Below the pieces are notes generated by a model. It was not told the origin of the DNA and searched no databases. It saw only the letters and a list, made by a program, of their open reading frames with translations. DNA of 64,000 nt, from contig JBKCPL010000074.1 in NCBI GenBank assembly GCA_046309355.1, forward strand, positions 17,901 through 81,900, in the 5' to 3' direction. The DNA is from CAYSBE01 sp046309355. GTDB taxonomy: Bacteria; Bacteroidota; Bacteroidia; UKL13-3. Position numbers and translations under genes: made by a program. Below, piece after piece: positions 15,836 through 25,974 of the stretch; positions within the stretch are counted from its first letter, which is position 1; each line of letters starts with the position of its first letter.

Positions 15836-18800
15836 TTACCTCAACAGGGTAACATTTCCCTTGCGTTCGTAAGCCGAGCCGTCCCAGCCGGTATATTTTA
15901 TAAGGTACACGTATGCATCATCGGCTAATTTGTCCTCAGCCTTACGGCCATCGAAGTAATCGTACTTGCTGTTTGTTGAAAATACCAGTTGCCCCCAACG
16001 GTTATAAATGCGTAGCTCGTAATCTTTTACGAATACTGGTCTTGGCCTCCAGTCGTCATTGGCATTGTCGTTGTTAGGGGTAAAGGCATTGGGAACATAC
16101 AGTATCGGTTTTTGAACGAGTTCAATGGTATTTGAGCGGCTGGTGTAGGAGGTGTGCGCATCGTTTTCGCTGGCGGTAACTGTGTAGTAATAGATACCGT
16201 TGTCATAGTTTAGGTTTTCATCATTCCAACCGGTGGCTGAGCCACCTGTGCTGCCTGCATCGAACGGAGAAACAGAAGGCTCGCTTCGCTCAAGGGTATA
16301 ATTGCGAACTCCTTGAATCCAGTATGTGTAGGGTGTCCATTCCAGTTTATTGACAAACGGTTCGGCCGTTCCTTTTAGCAAAATAGAACACGCTTCCGGG
16401 TTTTGTTGACTTTCCAGTCCGCACAAGTTCGTTTGCCTGATTTGGTAGCAATACCTGTTTTTGGATACTTCCACTTCCTTGTCTGTATATTCATTCGTAT
16501 TCAAGTCCGATGTGTTGGCCACTGCGTCCACTTCAGGTCCCAGTGATTCCATACGTTTGTATAAGGTATAGGCTTCAAAATCGGTATTGTTTGACTTTTG
16601 CCAGATTACACGAATATCCTTATTGTTCTCAACGGTAACCGTTAATATGCGTAAAGCCACCGGATAGTCTTCGGGTTTGCGCACCGTGCAACTCCACGCA
16701 GAGGTATCGCCACTGTAGCCACACACATTTACGGCATACGCTGCAAAGCAGTAATTTACTTGTTCATTGTTGGTCGCAGAGGTAATCAGTTCAAAGTCCT
16801 CATTGCTTTGTGAACGGCCAATGGGTTCGACAGTTCCATTCATGTTTTTGCGGAGCACCTGAAAATACGCAAAGTATTTATTTACCGATTTGGTTGGCCA
16901 TCCAATTCTAACCAGGTTGTTATCTACTTTTTTGATACACTTAAAGTCGGGTGGCACTTCGGCTGGGGGTGGAATAACTACAACCTTTAAGCGTGCAGGT
17001 GCAGTACGCGGTGTAGGGCATTGATTGTCGTATGCCAGCAAACGCACATCAAACGTATCGCTTCGGCCAATATCGGAACACAATGCGGCAAACCTGAATG
17101 AGAGATGCGCCTGACCTTGGCCGTTGGTGATAAGCGGAGTTATAAACCGCTCGTTACCCGGCAATCGCCCACCTGTAATAAAAAGGTAAACGGAATCTTT
17201 ATTGTCGGAATCAAGTATGGGAATATCTGTAGTCAGGGTGTCGGTAGCATATATGTAAATGATGGTGTCGTTGGGTATGGAAAAGCCCGGATTGGATAAG
17301 GTGTCGTCTTTAAATATACTGCACACTACCCGCGATGAGACCGACTCATCGTTGCAATCGTTCAGGGATTTTACGTAGTAGCAATGGTTTACTGTTAGGT
17401 GATTGGTTGCTGCCGTGTCGGTAAAGAAATCAATAAAGCGCGATGGTATCCGTGCCACAAGGCTATCGGTGCCGTTTTCTACGTAGCGGTAAACATTGTA
17501 GCCTTTGGTTGATGACGAACTTGAAATAACCCAGCTAAGCGTGGCCGTATTCTGACTTATTGTTTTCAGGCATGCAGGGAAGGGAGGAACAGGAACAGCT
17601 TTAGGCAAAACAGCCACCCGAATATAACTGGTATCGAACCTGGCAAATGGACATGCATTGTCGGTGCTCATTACTTTCAACACCAGTGTGTCTCCAGCAT
17701 TGCCGCAGGTACTTTTCCAGCCAATGAATAATCTGTTTGTTCCTTTTTGCTTGACAATGGAAATTGTCGAAGCATTGGGTTGCGCATATGCCAGCGAACT
17801 GTCCCATTCGGTTGCAATGTCATCGGCATCCAAATCGGTAATGGCCGCAATATAATTTAATGAATCACCGGCTGTAATGGTGAGCAGCGTATCTTTCATT
17901 TCAGGTCCGTATCGGGAAACATTCAGGCTCATTTTAAATAACGCATTGTTGCAGCCGCCATCATTGGTGGTGTTCGGACGAATACCTTTATTCACCCTGC
18001 TCCACGCATTGGCCGTGGTCGGAAATCCGGAAGATCCACCGCACCCGGCACACACTGACTGGTACACGATACTTGACGGATCAAATCTGCTGGTTCCGCC
18101 ATCTACGTGGTCGGCATTATTCAAATCGCCAATAAAGGTGGCATAAATCAAGTCTTTCATGAGGGGCGAAAACACTGCCAGGTAAAAATCGGAACCGTCT
18201 GTGTTTTTTTGAAAAGCATCATCGGTTACACGCAGCCCTGTGGTATTGCCTAAATCGGAATGCACAATCTGATTGGTTTGTCCGCCCCAACCGGATACAT
18301 AAATTCTTCGGCACACATCCACCATAAAAGCGGAAGGAGCGAGGCAAGGCTTAGCATCGGTTTTGCCAAATGTGTTTGATACTTTCAAGGTGTCCAGTTC
18401 GGAATTGAAAATACTTACGAATTGTTTGCCACCGCTTACAATAGGCACACTCACTCCCCGAATGGGATACAAGGTGCTTTCCGTTTGTCCGGTTATATAA
18501 ATATTTCGGTCATCATCTATCTGAATGAAATAAGACTGATCGTAAAAATTGGTACCGACATAAATAAACTTTTGCAGCGCATTGCCTGATGGCGATACAC
18601 GGGCGATAAACGCATCCACATTTCCCTTGTAACTAAAAGCCGGAGTGGTAGGAGTAAAGTTGCTGCTGCTTGTTCCGCCAGTTACATAATAATTGTTACT
18701 TGGGTCACACACCACACCATACGCTGCATCGTGTCCGCTTCCGCCCAGAAAAGTAGAGAACGATAACGATGTAAGTGTTGCGTTGAACCGAGCCAACACA

Positions 18801-20197
18801 GCATCCTGCTGACCGCCAAACGTAGTTTGAAATCCTCCGGTGATAGGAAAGAACTGACCACTTCCCGATTTAGTGCAGCTGGCTATTACAATATTTCCAA
18901 ATCGGTCCAGATTTACTTCGCCCCTGTATTGATCACCGAAGTTGTATTTGAGTGGCGCTGATGTTGAGTTGTAAGGCACCACTCCCGGTGTTCCATTAAT
19001 GCCGTCATCGTTGGTTCCGCCAAAGTAAGTCGAACCCACCAGTGCACTTCCGCTTGCATTTAATCGCGTAATGAAAATATCGTATGCACCGTTGTAAGTA
19101 TTGTCATACGATGAGGACGGAGTGGGAAAATCATTGGAATGTGTAGTGCCGTATATGATTAAATCTCCTGTGGGTGTGCAAATCATCGAATGAGGCTGTT
19201 CATTGTGTGTGCCGCCCAGGTAAGTACAGTAAATTAGATTTTGGCCGTTGGCACTGAACTTTAAGATGCCGCAATCTCTCGGTGTGGTTCCGTCACTACC
19301 GTTTGCACCACCACTAAACAAGAGCTGAAACGCTCCCATTGTTGTGGGAAAATTGAAGTCGTACACAGTACCACCTGCATAGCCGTTTCCTTGCTGGTCG
19401 AATGTGGCAGTGAAACCAAAATTATCGGCTACCGAACCGCTGTATGTTCCGAAAATAATTTCGGGATCGATAATGAGCGGAAAAAGTTTGTTGTAGTCTT
19501 TGCAATCAAAACCTACCTCATTGTTGTGCACCCGGTAATCGGTGGCTATTTCTTGCTTGTGAAGCTCCGGTTGAAATGACACCGGCTCTGATTCTTTTAT
19601 TGCAGCTACGCTGGTTTCAACCATCAGGTACTTATTTACCAGCTGAAGGCGGTCAATGCCTTCGTAGGTTAGTTTAATCTGATTCGGATTAGCCAGCGGC
19701 TTTACTATAAAATTGATTTTAATTCGGTCGTTCAACGTCACCAGTTCCATATCAATGCCGTTGTACAGGTTAATCAGTGTTACCTTACCCCACGCCCGGC
19801 ATTCGCTAGCCCAGCGTGATGGGTTATTTCCCTTAAAGTAATTGTAGTACTCTGTAGATGCATCCTGTTTACCAACAGTGGGTATAGATGCACCGGTAAA
19901 GGTTACCTTGAAGTTATGGCCTTTCACTGCAACAGGTGCCACCGCGTTGTGCATGGCTTCATGCAACGACTTTTCATCGATGAGGCTATAATGTAATCCG
20001 GTACGTGTAACAAACAATGCACCTCCGGGTATTAGCGCACGAAACAGAACATGGCTATCCCACTGGCCTTTATTTTCAATCAGCTTGATGCCGTTTTTCT
20101 GGATTTGATCAACCGGCAGTGTGTGTGCAGCAACCGGTTTAGGTAACGGACAAACCAATAAGGCAACGAGTACAAATAGTAGATTACGGATTTTCAA
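15836..20197 (-). CDS. T9SS type B cargo with SBBP-like repeats and gliding-motility C-terminal domain
   Basis: This large secreted protein (1453 residues) has a signal peptide (about 1-24) and an N-terminal DUF7948-like domain that begins GIKLIENKGQWD (about 35-235). Bacterial SBBP-type beta-propeller repeats follow to about 700, recognised by recurring YLGG/YFGG, and then several fibronectin-III-like domains. The end is a CHU_C sorting domain: VPNAFTPNNDNAND, IYNRWGQLVF and WDG (about 1367-1453). That domain sends proteins through the type IX system and to the cell surface. The passenger function is unknown; adhesin or surface scaffold is plausible. Confidence 0.9.
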   Translation of the reverse strand: MKIRNLLFVLVALLVCPLPKPVAAHTLPVDQIQKNGIKLIENKGQWDSHVLFRALIPGGALFVTRTGLHYSLIDEKSLHEAMHNAVAPVAVKGHNFKVTFTGASIPTVGKQDASTEYYNYFKGNNPSRWASECRAWGKVTLINLYNGIDMELVTLNDRIKINFIVKPLANPNQIKLTYEGIDRLQLVNKYLMVETSVAAIKESEPVSFQPELHKQEIATDYRVHNNEVGFDCKDYNKLFPLIIDPEIIFGTYSGSVADNFGFTATFDQQGNGYAGGTVYDFNFPTTMGAFQLLFSGGANGSDGTTPRDCGILKFSANGQNLIYCTYLGGTHNEQPHSMICTPTGDLIIYGTTHSNDFPTPSSSYDNTYNGAYDIFITRLNASGSALVGSTYFGGTNDDGINGTPGVVPYNSTSAPLKYNFGDQYRGEVNLDRFGNIVIASCTKSGSGQFFPITGGFQTTFGGQQDAVLARFNATLTSLSFSTFLGGSGHDAAYGVVCDPSNNYYVTGGTSSSNFTPTTPAFSYKGNVDAFIARVSPSGNALQKFIYVGTNFYDQSYFIQIDDDRNIYITGQTESTLYPIRGVSVPIVSGGKQFVSIFNSELDTLKVSNTFGKTDAKPCLAPSAFMVDVCRRIYVSGWGGQTNQIVHSDLGNTTGLRVTDDAFQKNTDGSDFYLAVFSPLMKDLIYATFIGDLNNADHVDGGTSRFDPSSIVYQSVCAGCGGSSGFPTTANAWSRVNKGIRPNTTNDGGCNNALFKMSLNVSRYGPEMKDTLLTITAGDSLNYIAAITDLDADDIATEWDSSLAYAQPNASTISIVKQKGTNRLFIGWKSTCGNAGDTLVLKVMSTDNACPFARFDTSYIRVAVLPKAVPVPPFPACLKTISQNTATLSWVISSSSSTKGYNVYRYVENGTDSLVARIPSRFIDFFTDTAATNHLTVNHCYYVKSLNDCNDESVSSRVVCSIFKDDTLSNPGFSIPNDTIIYIYATDTLTTDIPILDSDNKDSVYLFITGGRLPGNERFITPLITNGQGQAHLSFRFAALCSDIGRSDTFDVRLLAYDNQCPTPRTAPARLKVVVIPPPAEVPPDFKCIKKVDNNLVRIGWPTKSVNKYFAYFQVLRKNMNGTVEPIGRSQSNEDFELITSATNNEQVNYCFAAYAVNVCGYSGDTSAWSCTVRKPEDYPVALRILTVTVENNKDIRVIWQKSNNTDFEAYTLYKRMESLGPEVDAVANTSDLNTNEYTDKEVEVSKNRYCYQIRQTNLCGLESQQNPEACSILLKGTAEPFVNKLEWTPYTYWIQGVRNYTLERSEPSVSPFDAGSTGGSATGWNDENLNYDNGIYYYTVTASENDAHTSYTSRSNTIELVQKPILYVPNAFTPNNDNANDDWRPRPVFVKDYELRIYNRWGQLVFSTNSKYDYFDGRKAEDKLADDAYVYLIKYTGWDGSAYERKGNVTLLR

Positions 20198-20281
20198 CGT
20201 ATAACAAAAGTAGCAAACGGCTTCAGTTTATGCTAGTTTTACTTCTTGCAAATTCTTAAAATTATCCAAATTTTTACGCAT

Positions 20282-20968
20282 ATGAAAATAGTAGTGTTAT
20301 CGGGTGCGGGTATCAGCGCTGAAAGCGGACTCAAAACTTTTCGCGACCACGATGGATTGTGGGAGGGATATAATGTGTACGAAGTAGCCACGCCCGAAGC
20401 CTGGCAGGCCAATCCTGAAAAGGTGCAGGAGTTTTACAACATGCGCAGAAAGGCAGTGCTCGAAGCTGAACCTAATCGGGCGCACTACCTGCTTAAGGAC
20501 ATGGAACAGCTGGCCGATGTGCATATCATTACTCAGAATATTGACAACCTGCATGAACGTGCCGGTTCGCGTAAGGTTTTGCACCTGCATGGCGAAATTA
20601 CCAAAGCGCGCAGTTCGGCAAGGCATGACCTGCTGTATGCTATGGATGGCTGGGAGTTAAAAATGGGACAACTTTGTGAACTTGGAAGTCAGCTGAGGCC
20701 ACACGTGGTGTGGTTTGGCGAAGCAGTACCGGCTATGGATGAAGCCGAAGAAATTACAGCTGAAGCCGATGTATTGGTTGTGGTTGGCACTTCGCTTCAG
20801 GTATATCCGGCTGCGGGTTTGGTTCATTGTGTAAGGCCGGGTACTCAGGTGTATTGTGTTGATCCGGCAGCATCCGAGTATTCAAAGCAAAGCAACGTTA
20901 TTCATATACCCGAAAAAGCAGGAACCGGTTTGCAAAAAGTGTATGACGCACTTCGTACCTTGATATAA
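20282..20968 (+). CDS. NAD-dependent deacylase (sirtuin) lacking zinc cysteines
   Basis: This 228-residue protein removes acyl groups from lysines with NAD. Motifs are GAGISAESGLKTFRD (NAD binding), QNIDNLHERAG, the catalytic His103 in HLHG, VVWFGE and VVGTSLQVYPA. The four zinc-ribbon cysteines normally between His103 and VVWFGE are missing; only Cys132 remains. YNMR (Tyr52, Arg55) matches the Tyr-x-x-Arg pattern of desuccinylases. A TTG 12 codons upstream is possible, but the ATG at 20282 gives the canonical start. It converges on the T9SS plug gene with a 1-bp gap. Confidence 0.92.
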   Translation: MKIVVLSGAGISAESGLKTFRDHDGLWEGYNVYEVATPEAWQANPEKVQEFYNMRRKAVLEAEPNRAHYLLKDMEQLADVHIITQNIDNLHERAGSRKVLHLHGEITKARSSARHDLLYAMDGWELKMGQLCELGSQLRPHVVWFGEAVPAMDEAEEITAEADVLVVVGTSLQVYPAAGLVHCVRPGTQVYCVDPAASEYSKQSNVIHIPEKAGTGLQKVYDALRTLI

Positions 20969-20969
20969 C

Positions 20970-22229
20970 TTAACGCTGGGTTACAAATTTGCGCACGCCA
21001 ATCAGCTCATCGTATTTAAACTGTATATGGCGGTGGTAAATAAGTATGAGGTATTCGTTTTCGGTATTGCTGTGACTGCCCTCAAAATACACTTCATCGG
21101 GCACTTCTGAACCCTTGTTTTTTATTGCATACAGGTATTCATAGCGGCCTTGCTTAAGCAGTACATTCAGGTCGTAGCGGCCCCGGTTTTTGTTATAGTA
21201 CATGCGGTACTCGGGCAGAAGTTTCCAATCGGTGAATTCGCCAAACACATACACTTCGCCTGTTGTTACGGGGTCCATGCTCAGCAAATAAAAATTCACA
21301 TCGGCATAATCGCCATCCAGGTTAAAATTTACGCCCTCACGGTTGCCCAAAATGCGCCTGCCGTTGTTGTCAATGTATTGAAAGTATTGTTTACTGCCTC
21401 GCGATTCTTCGTAGTTCAAAAACACGTGGTACATGCTATCAAATGTTTTGCTGCGCACATTAGGACTCACCTGCCGCAAGCTTCTGAAGTCGAAGAAACG
21501 AAATTCGTTGCCACCCGGGAACAGTGCCTGCTCAAAGTTGTTGTACTCCAGTACCTGATCGCGTATAAACTGAGGCTTTATTCCGGTTAGGGCATTGTCC
21601 CACCGACCATTTTGAAGGATAACTACTTTTACATCGTTGAACGGATCAATAATGCTGAAGCCTTTGTAATTTACGTTAAATGTAATTTCCTGCTTGCTAA
21701 ATCGGTACTGCGCCAGCGTAGATGGAACTACACGTGCTTCAATACTCACCGCATTGTTCAACACCAGCATTCTGCGTGTAAGTACGAGGTCGTCTTCGTC
21801 AAAGTTTCGGTACACTTTTACCACATAATTTCCGGCTATCATCGGGCGCATATTTTCATTGGGCAAAACAATGTCGTAATGCACGTAGCGAATAAATGTA
21901 TTGGATGAAAACTTCCAGTTATTCACGTTGTCAAACGTTACCCCTCGTATATACTCCGTTTGCTGCATGGGTGTTGGGCGCCATTGTTCATCGCAGTGAA
22001 TAATCGTATACTGAAAAAACTCATTGTTGTTGGTCAGCATGTCGAAACCCAGTGTCAATTGTTCATCGGTACCCAGCGTAATAATCGGGTAACGGTCGTC
22101 AACATTGGATTTCGAAAAAATAACGCTCTTTACACGCGAGTCCAGTATTAAATTATCATACACCGGCTGTGCAACCGCTGTGCAGGTCAGCACACATAGG
22201 GAGCATACAAACGAAACAAAATTCCTCAT
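20970..22229 (-). CDS. T9SS plug-family protein (DUF5103)
   Basis: This 419-residue exported protein (signal peptide MRNFVSFVCSLCVLTCTAVAQ) has the order of a DUF5103 protein: PVYDNLILD, an N-terminal beta domain with TIIHCDEQWRPT, and a C-terminal part with VYVFGEFTDWKL. The family has been described as the plug of the type IX translocon, which closes the SprA channel on the periplasmic side when it is idle. The start at 22229 gives the signal peptide; the frame is open 27 codons further up. It fits the T9SS cargo elsewhere in the window. Confidence 0.85.
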   Translation of the reverse strand: MRNFVSFVCSLCVLTCTAVAQPVYDNLILDSRVKSVIFSKSNVDDRYPIITLGTDEQLTLGFDMLTNNNEFFQYTIIHCDEQWRPTPMQQTEYIRGVTFDNVNNWKFSSNTFIRYVHYDIVLPNENMRPMIAGNYVVKVYRNFDEDDLVLTRRMLVLNNAVSIEARVVPSTLAQYRFSKQEITFNVNYKGFSIIDPFNDVKVVILQNGRWDNALTGIKPQFIRDQVLEYNNFEQALFPGGNEFRFFDFRSLRQVSPNVRSKTFDSMYHVFLNYEESRGSKQYFQYIDNNGRRILGNREGVNFNLDGDYADVNFYLLSMDPVTTGEVYVFGEFTDWKLLPEYRMYYNKNRGRYDLNVLLKQGRYEYLYAIKNKGSEVPDEVYFEGSHSNTENEYLILIYHRHIQFKYDELIGVRKFVTQR

Positions 22230-22363
22230 ACACGAACGTGAATTAGTGATGGCGGCAAGATAACTTTTATTTAAAACTTGTTCAGTAGGGTGCAATTTCT
22301 TGCGGTACATATACCTACATGCAAACGTGTAAACGATTGACCGGAATATAGTATTATTGCTCT

Positions 22364-23011
22364 ATGCAAATTAATTACCTGGGAAATCAGCATTCTGTGC
22401 TGCACGAGTTTGTAGCCGAATTGCGCGATGTGACTATTCAACACGACCGACTACGTTTTCGGAAGAATATTGAACGGGTCGGGCAAATTATGGCTTACGA
22501 AATAAGTAAAGCTCTTAGTTATGAACAAAAGTCTATTCAAACTCCGCTTGGTCATCATCAATCGTATAAGCTGACCGAACAGCCCGTTCTGGCTACCATT
22601 CTTCGTGCCGGTTTGAGCATGCATCATGGGTTGCTATCGTTTTTTGACAAAGCCGATTGCGCATTCATCTCGGCTTACCGTAAGCATACCGATGCACATT
22701 CGTTTGACATTGTGGTAGAATACCTGGCCTGCCCTGACATAGAAAACCGCACATTGCTGCTCATTGATCCGATGCTGGCCACAGGGCAGTCTATCGAACT
22801 TACTTATAAAGCTCTGCTCAAGCGGGGCACACCGTCACAGCTTCATATCGTTTGCTTGCTGGCTAGCAGGCAAGGGGTTGATTATCTTCAGCAACATTTA
22901 CCTCATGCTACATTATGGCTGGCTGCCATTGATGAAAACCTGAACGAAGACGGATACATAATTCCGGGTTTGGGTGATGCCGGAGACCTGTGTTTCGGTG
23001 AAAAAGTGTAA
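22364..23011 (+). CDS. upp: Uracil phosphoribosyltransferase
   Basis: This 215-residue cytosolic enzyme makes UMP from uracil and PRPP in pyrimidine salvage. ATILRAGLSMHHG, LIDPMLATGQSI (PRPP-binding loop) and the C-terminal IPGLGDAGDLCFG (uracil site) are all present. Length and architecture match the family. It stands at the start of a possible unit with two thioredoxin-fold genes. Confidence 0.95.
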   Translation: MQINYLGNQHSVLHEFVAELRDVTIQHDRLRFRKNIERVGQIMAYEISKALSYEQKSIQTPLGHHQSYKLTEQPVLATILRAGLSMHHGLLSFFDKADCAFISAYRKHTDAHSFDIVVEYLACPDIENRTLLLIDPMLATGQSIELTYKALLKRGTPSQLHIVCLLASRQGVDYLQQHLPHATLWLAAIDENLNEDGYIIPGLGDAGDLCFGEKV

Positions 23012-23041
23012 ACTTGCTGTGGCAAATACTTTAACAGAAAG

Positions 23042-23581
23042 ATGAAGACACTTTACCTAATGATAGCCTGCATGCTTACCGCAGGTGTGTATGCTCAAAA
23101 CGGAGCTGATATGCTTAGCGGCACTCAACAATCTATACCGCAGGAGCCCGTGAATGAACGTATTGAGATGATTGATATTAGTTTGTTAGATACCTTAAGA
23201 AATTCATCGAGCGATACGTTATACATCATTAATTTTTGGGCAACCTGGTGCAAGCCCTGTGTGGAAGAACTTCCTGCCTTTGATCGCCTGTACGATATGT
23301 TTTCCGATAAGAAAGTACGTATTCTGTTAATCAGCAACGACTCGCGCAGAACCTACGATTCGAAACTGAAGGAATTTGTACGCACCAAAAATATTAAAAG
23401 TGAAGTGCTGTGGATGCAATCAACCAACCCCGATGCGTGGATAAACACTGTGCACGAGTCGTGGAGCGGGGCAATACCGGCCACACTAATTATTAAACCA
23501 AAAACACAGTTTGTTTGGTTCAAGGAGGGAGAAATTACTTTCAATGAACTGATCCAGTATACTACGCAACATCTTAATTAA
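23042..23581 (+). CDS. TlpA-like periplasmic thiol-disulfide oxidoreductase
   Basis: This 179-residue exported protein has a signal peptide ending at VYAQ and a thioredoxin fold with the active site WCKPC in INFWATWCKPCVEELP (about 70). The cis-proline region is AIPATLIIKP. TlpA or ResA-type proteins reduce disulfides in the periplasm, for instance in cytochrome maturation. It lies 30 bp after upp and 8 bp before a second thioredoxin-fold gene, so the pair is probably co-transcribed. Confidence 0.87.
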   Translation: MKTLYLMIACMLTAGVYAQNGADMLSGTQQSIPQEPVNERIEMIDISLLDTLRNSSSDTLYIINFWATWCKPCVEELPAFDRLYDMFSDKKVRILLISNDSRRTYDSKLKEFVRTKNIKSEVLWMQSTNPDAWINTVHESWSGAIPATLIIKPKTQFVWFKEGEITFNELIQYTTQHLN

Positions 23582-23589
23582 TATCATCT

Positions 23590-24210
23590 ATGAAAATGAA
23601 ATGGAGCATAGCATTCGCCATCGTAATTGTACTTTCTGCATTTACGCCTTTACAAAATGAAAACAAGGGATACCAAACCGGAGATGAAGTGGCTGACTTT
23701 AGCCTGAAAAACGTGAACGGGAAAATGGTTTCGATGTCCAATTTTAAAACAGCCAAAGGATTTATTGTTGTATTTACGTGCAATCACTGTCCGTTTTCAC
23801 AGGCTTACGAATCGCGTATTATTGATTTGCACAAACGCTATCAAGCGAAGGGCTGGCCTGTTATAGCCATCAATCCGAATGACCCCGTGCGTGAGCCGGA
23901 AGATTCGTATGCCAATATGCAAAAGCGTGCATTGGAGAAAAAATATCCCTTCCCGTATTTGTTGGATGATACACAGGAAGTAGCCCGCAGGTTTGGTGCT
24001 ACCCGCACACCGCATGTGTTTTTGCTTAAAAAATCAGATAAAAAATTAGTGCTCCACTACATAGGTGCTATTGACGATAACTCAGAAGAGCCTGAACAGG
24101 TGCAGCAGCGCTATGTAGAAACGGCCATTGCCGAACTGGAGGCAGGTACTGCGGTTACCCGTCAGGTGACCAAAGCCATCGGCTGCGGCATTAAATGGAA
24201 AAAGCAGTAA
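23590..24210 (+). CDS. Exported thioredoxin-like protein (AhpC/TSA type, CxxC variant)
   Basis: This 206-residue protein has an N-terminal hydrophobic signal (MKMKWSIAFAIVIVLSAFT) and a peroxiredoxin-like fold: DFSLKNVNGKMVSM, then VFTCNHCPFSQAYE (CNHC as active site) and RTPHVFLL (cis-Pro). The CxxC in place of a single peroxidatic Cys puts it with thioredoxin-family proteins of unknown partner. It follows the TlpA-like gene by 8 bp and probably works with it in periplasmic redox. Confidence 0.85.
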   Translation: MKMKWSIAFAIVIVLSAFTPLQNENKGYQTGDEVADFSLKNVNGKMVSMSNFKTAKGFIVVFTCNHCPFSQAYESRIIDLHKRYQAKGWPVIAINPNDPVREPEDSYANMQKRALEKKYPFPYLLDDTQEVARRFGATRTPHVFLLKKSDKKLVLHYIGAIDDNSEEPEQVQQRYVETAIAELEAGTAVTRQVTKAIGCGIKWKKQ

Positions 24211-24251
24211 GCGCTTGTTAAGTTAGGTGTCTGCTTCTGCAGCGCTGTCAC

Positions 24252-25253
24252 TTATTTTTGTTTCAGTAAAATATACACCGGCAAGTGGTCGCTGAAGCCG
24301 TTTAAGTATTTGTTGCCTGCAAATGTACGTAAGGGAGCTCCTTTGTATTTTTCATCGGTTTCCAGCATCCAGTCCTGTTTGTAAATAGTAGCCGATTGCG
24401 ATACATAACAGAAGGACGACTTGCAGCTTACAGCATTTTGCGTAATCAGAATCTGATCCAGCATGGTCCAGTTTTTCTGATACATGTGCGAGCCTTCGCC
24501 TTTTTGTTTCAGGCTGTACATAGCATTGTAAAGGCCTGCTTTATCGCTGTCCTTTGCCTGAAGTACGGAATCCATGCTGCTGTTTGTGGGTTCATCGTTG
24601 AAGTCGCCCATAGCTATAACAGGCGTGGCGGGATCGGCTTTTGCTACACTGTCAATGATGTGTTTTAAGACCAATGCAGCAGCTATACGTTTGGGTTCGC
24701 TGGCTTCTTGTCCGCCCAGGCGTGACGGAAAATGATTGACCAACACAATCAGGCTTTGCTTTTTCTTATTCACCAATTTAGCCATCACAATATCGCGTGT
24801 TTTGGCATCGTTAAACGCACTTAAGTTAATGCGGTACGCAGCCTGAGCAACAACGGTAAATACATTTTTATTGTACAGCACTGCATTGTCAATACTGCGT
24901 TCATCAGGCGATTCAAAATGCACAATGCCGTAATTCATTGGTTTAAGTGTAGCTGTACCAATCAGGTCCTGTAGCACTGCACGGTTTTCTACCTCACACA
25001 TCCCAAGCACATCGGGGCCTTTGCCGCTATTCATAGAGGCAATAACGCGTGACATATTTGAAAGTTTGGCGGTGTATTTTTCGCTGTTCCAGCTTTTTTT
25101 AGATGTTGGCAAAAACTCGTTGTCGTTTCGTTCGGGGTCGTCAATGGTATCGAACAGGTTTTCCTGGTTATAAAAGGCGAGCATCAGTGTGTTTTGTGCG
25201 TGGGTTAATATTCCCAGCAGTAAACATGCAGTTAAAAGGCTTGTACGTATCAT
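24252..25253 (-). CDS. Secreted endonuclease/exonuclease/phosphatase-family protein
   Basis: This 333-residue protein has a signal peptide (MIRTSLLTACLLLGILTHAQ) and the EEP fold: FYNQENLFD, LGMCEVENR (metal Glu), VNHFPSR, MGDFNDEP (catalytic Asp/Asn) and the final SDHLPVYI (His). Secreted members are DNases, sphingomyelinases or phosphatases, and the substrate cannot be chosen from sequence. The frame is open 26 codons upstream, but MIRTS at 25253 gives the leader peptide. Confidence 0.88.
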   Translation of the reverse strand: MIRTSLLTACLLLGILTHAQNTLMLAFYNQENLFDTIDDPERNDNEFLPTSKKSWNSEKYTAKLSNMSRVIASMNSGKGPDVLGMCEVENRAVLQDLIGTATLKPMNYGIVHFESPDERSIDNAVLYNKNVFTVVAQAAYRINLSAFNDAKTRDIVMAKLVNKKKQSLIVLVNHFPSRLGGQEASEPKRIAAALVLKHIIDSVAKADPATPVIAMGDFNDEPTNSSMDSVLQAKDSDKAGLYNAMYSLKQKGEGSHMYQKNWTMLDQILITQNAVSCKSSFCYVSQSATIYKQDWMLETDEKYKGAPLRTFAGNKYLNGFSDHLPVYILLKQK

Positions 25254-25311
25254 GCGGACGAAAATACTATGTTGAGCGTTAAGTGGTATGCGTGTGTGTA
25301 TAAAAGTTATG

Positions 25312-25974
25312 TCATACACTGCGTTCACCAAAAATGTGACTGCCTATACGAACCATAGTGGAACCTTCATCCACGGCTATTTTATAATCGCCACTCATGC
25401 CGAATGAACGGATATCAAAATGGCTATGCGGTATTCTGTTTTTGCAATAGGTAAAAAAGTTCATCAACGTTGCGAACTCCTGCCGAATAAGCGTTTCATT
25501 ATCGGTAAACGATGCCATGCCCATTACACCCCTAAGCCTGATGTGTTGCATGTTTTGGTACGCATAGCTTGTTAGCAATGCTTCTGCTTCCTCGCTGTTC
25601 ATGCCAAATTTGGTTTCTTCGCTGGCAATATGAAACTGCAGCAGGCAGTCAATAATGCGGTTGTTTTTAGCAGCTTCCTTGTTTATCACTTCCAGCAGTT
25701 TCAGCGAATCAACCGAGTGAATAAGGTGTACAAATGGCGCGATGTATTTTACTTTATTGCTTTGCAAGTGACCTATCATGTGCCAGCAAACATCGTGGGG
25801 CATGGCCGCCTGTTTAGCTACCATTTCCTGCACTTTGTTTTCGCCAAAATGCCTCATGCCTGCCTCATAGGCTTCCATCAGCATTTCAACAGGCTTGGTT
25901 TTGCTTACAGCAATTAAAGTAACGTGTGCAGGTAATTCCTGCTTTATTTTTTCAATATTTGCGGCAATACTCAT
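25312..25974 (-). CDS. YggS-family PLP-binding protein
   Basis: This 220-residue cytosolic protein belongs to the alanine-racemase-like PLP homeostasis family. The PLP lysine is Lys25 in LIAVSKTKP, followed by HFGENKVQEM, WHMIGHLQSNKV, KFGM, RGVMGMASF and SFGMSGDY. These proteins balance vitamin B6 vitamers and amino acid pools. The start at 25974 fits the family; its start codon shares two bases with that of the DUF4296 gene on the other strand. Confidence 0.95.
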   Translation of the reverse strand: MSIAANIEKIKQELPAHVTLIAVSKTKPVEMLMEAYEAGMRHFGENKVQEMVAKQAAMPHDVCWHMIGHLQSNKVKYIAPFVHLIHSVDSLKLLEVINKEAAKNNRIIDCLLQFHIASEETKFGMNSEEAEALLTSYAYQNMQHIRLRGVMGMASFTDNETLIRQEFATLMNFFTYCKNRIPHSHFDIRSFGMSGDYKIAVDEGSTMVRIGSHIFGERSV

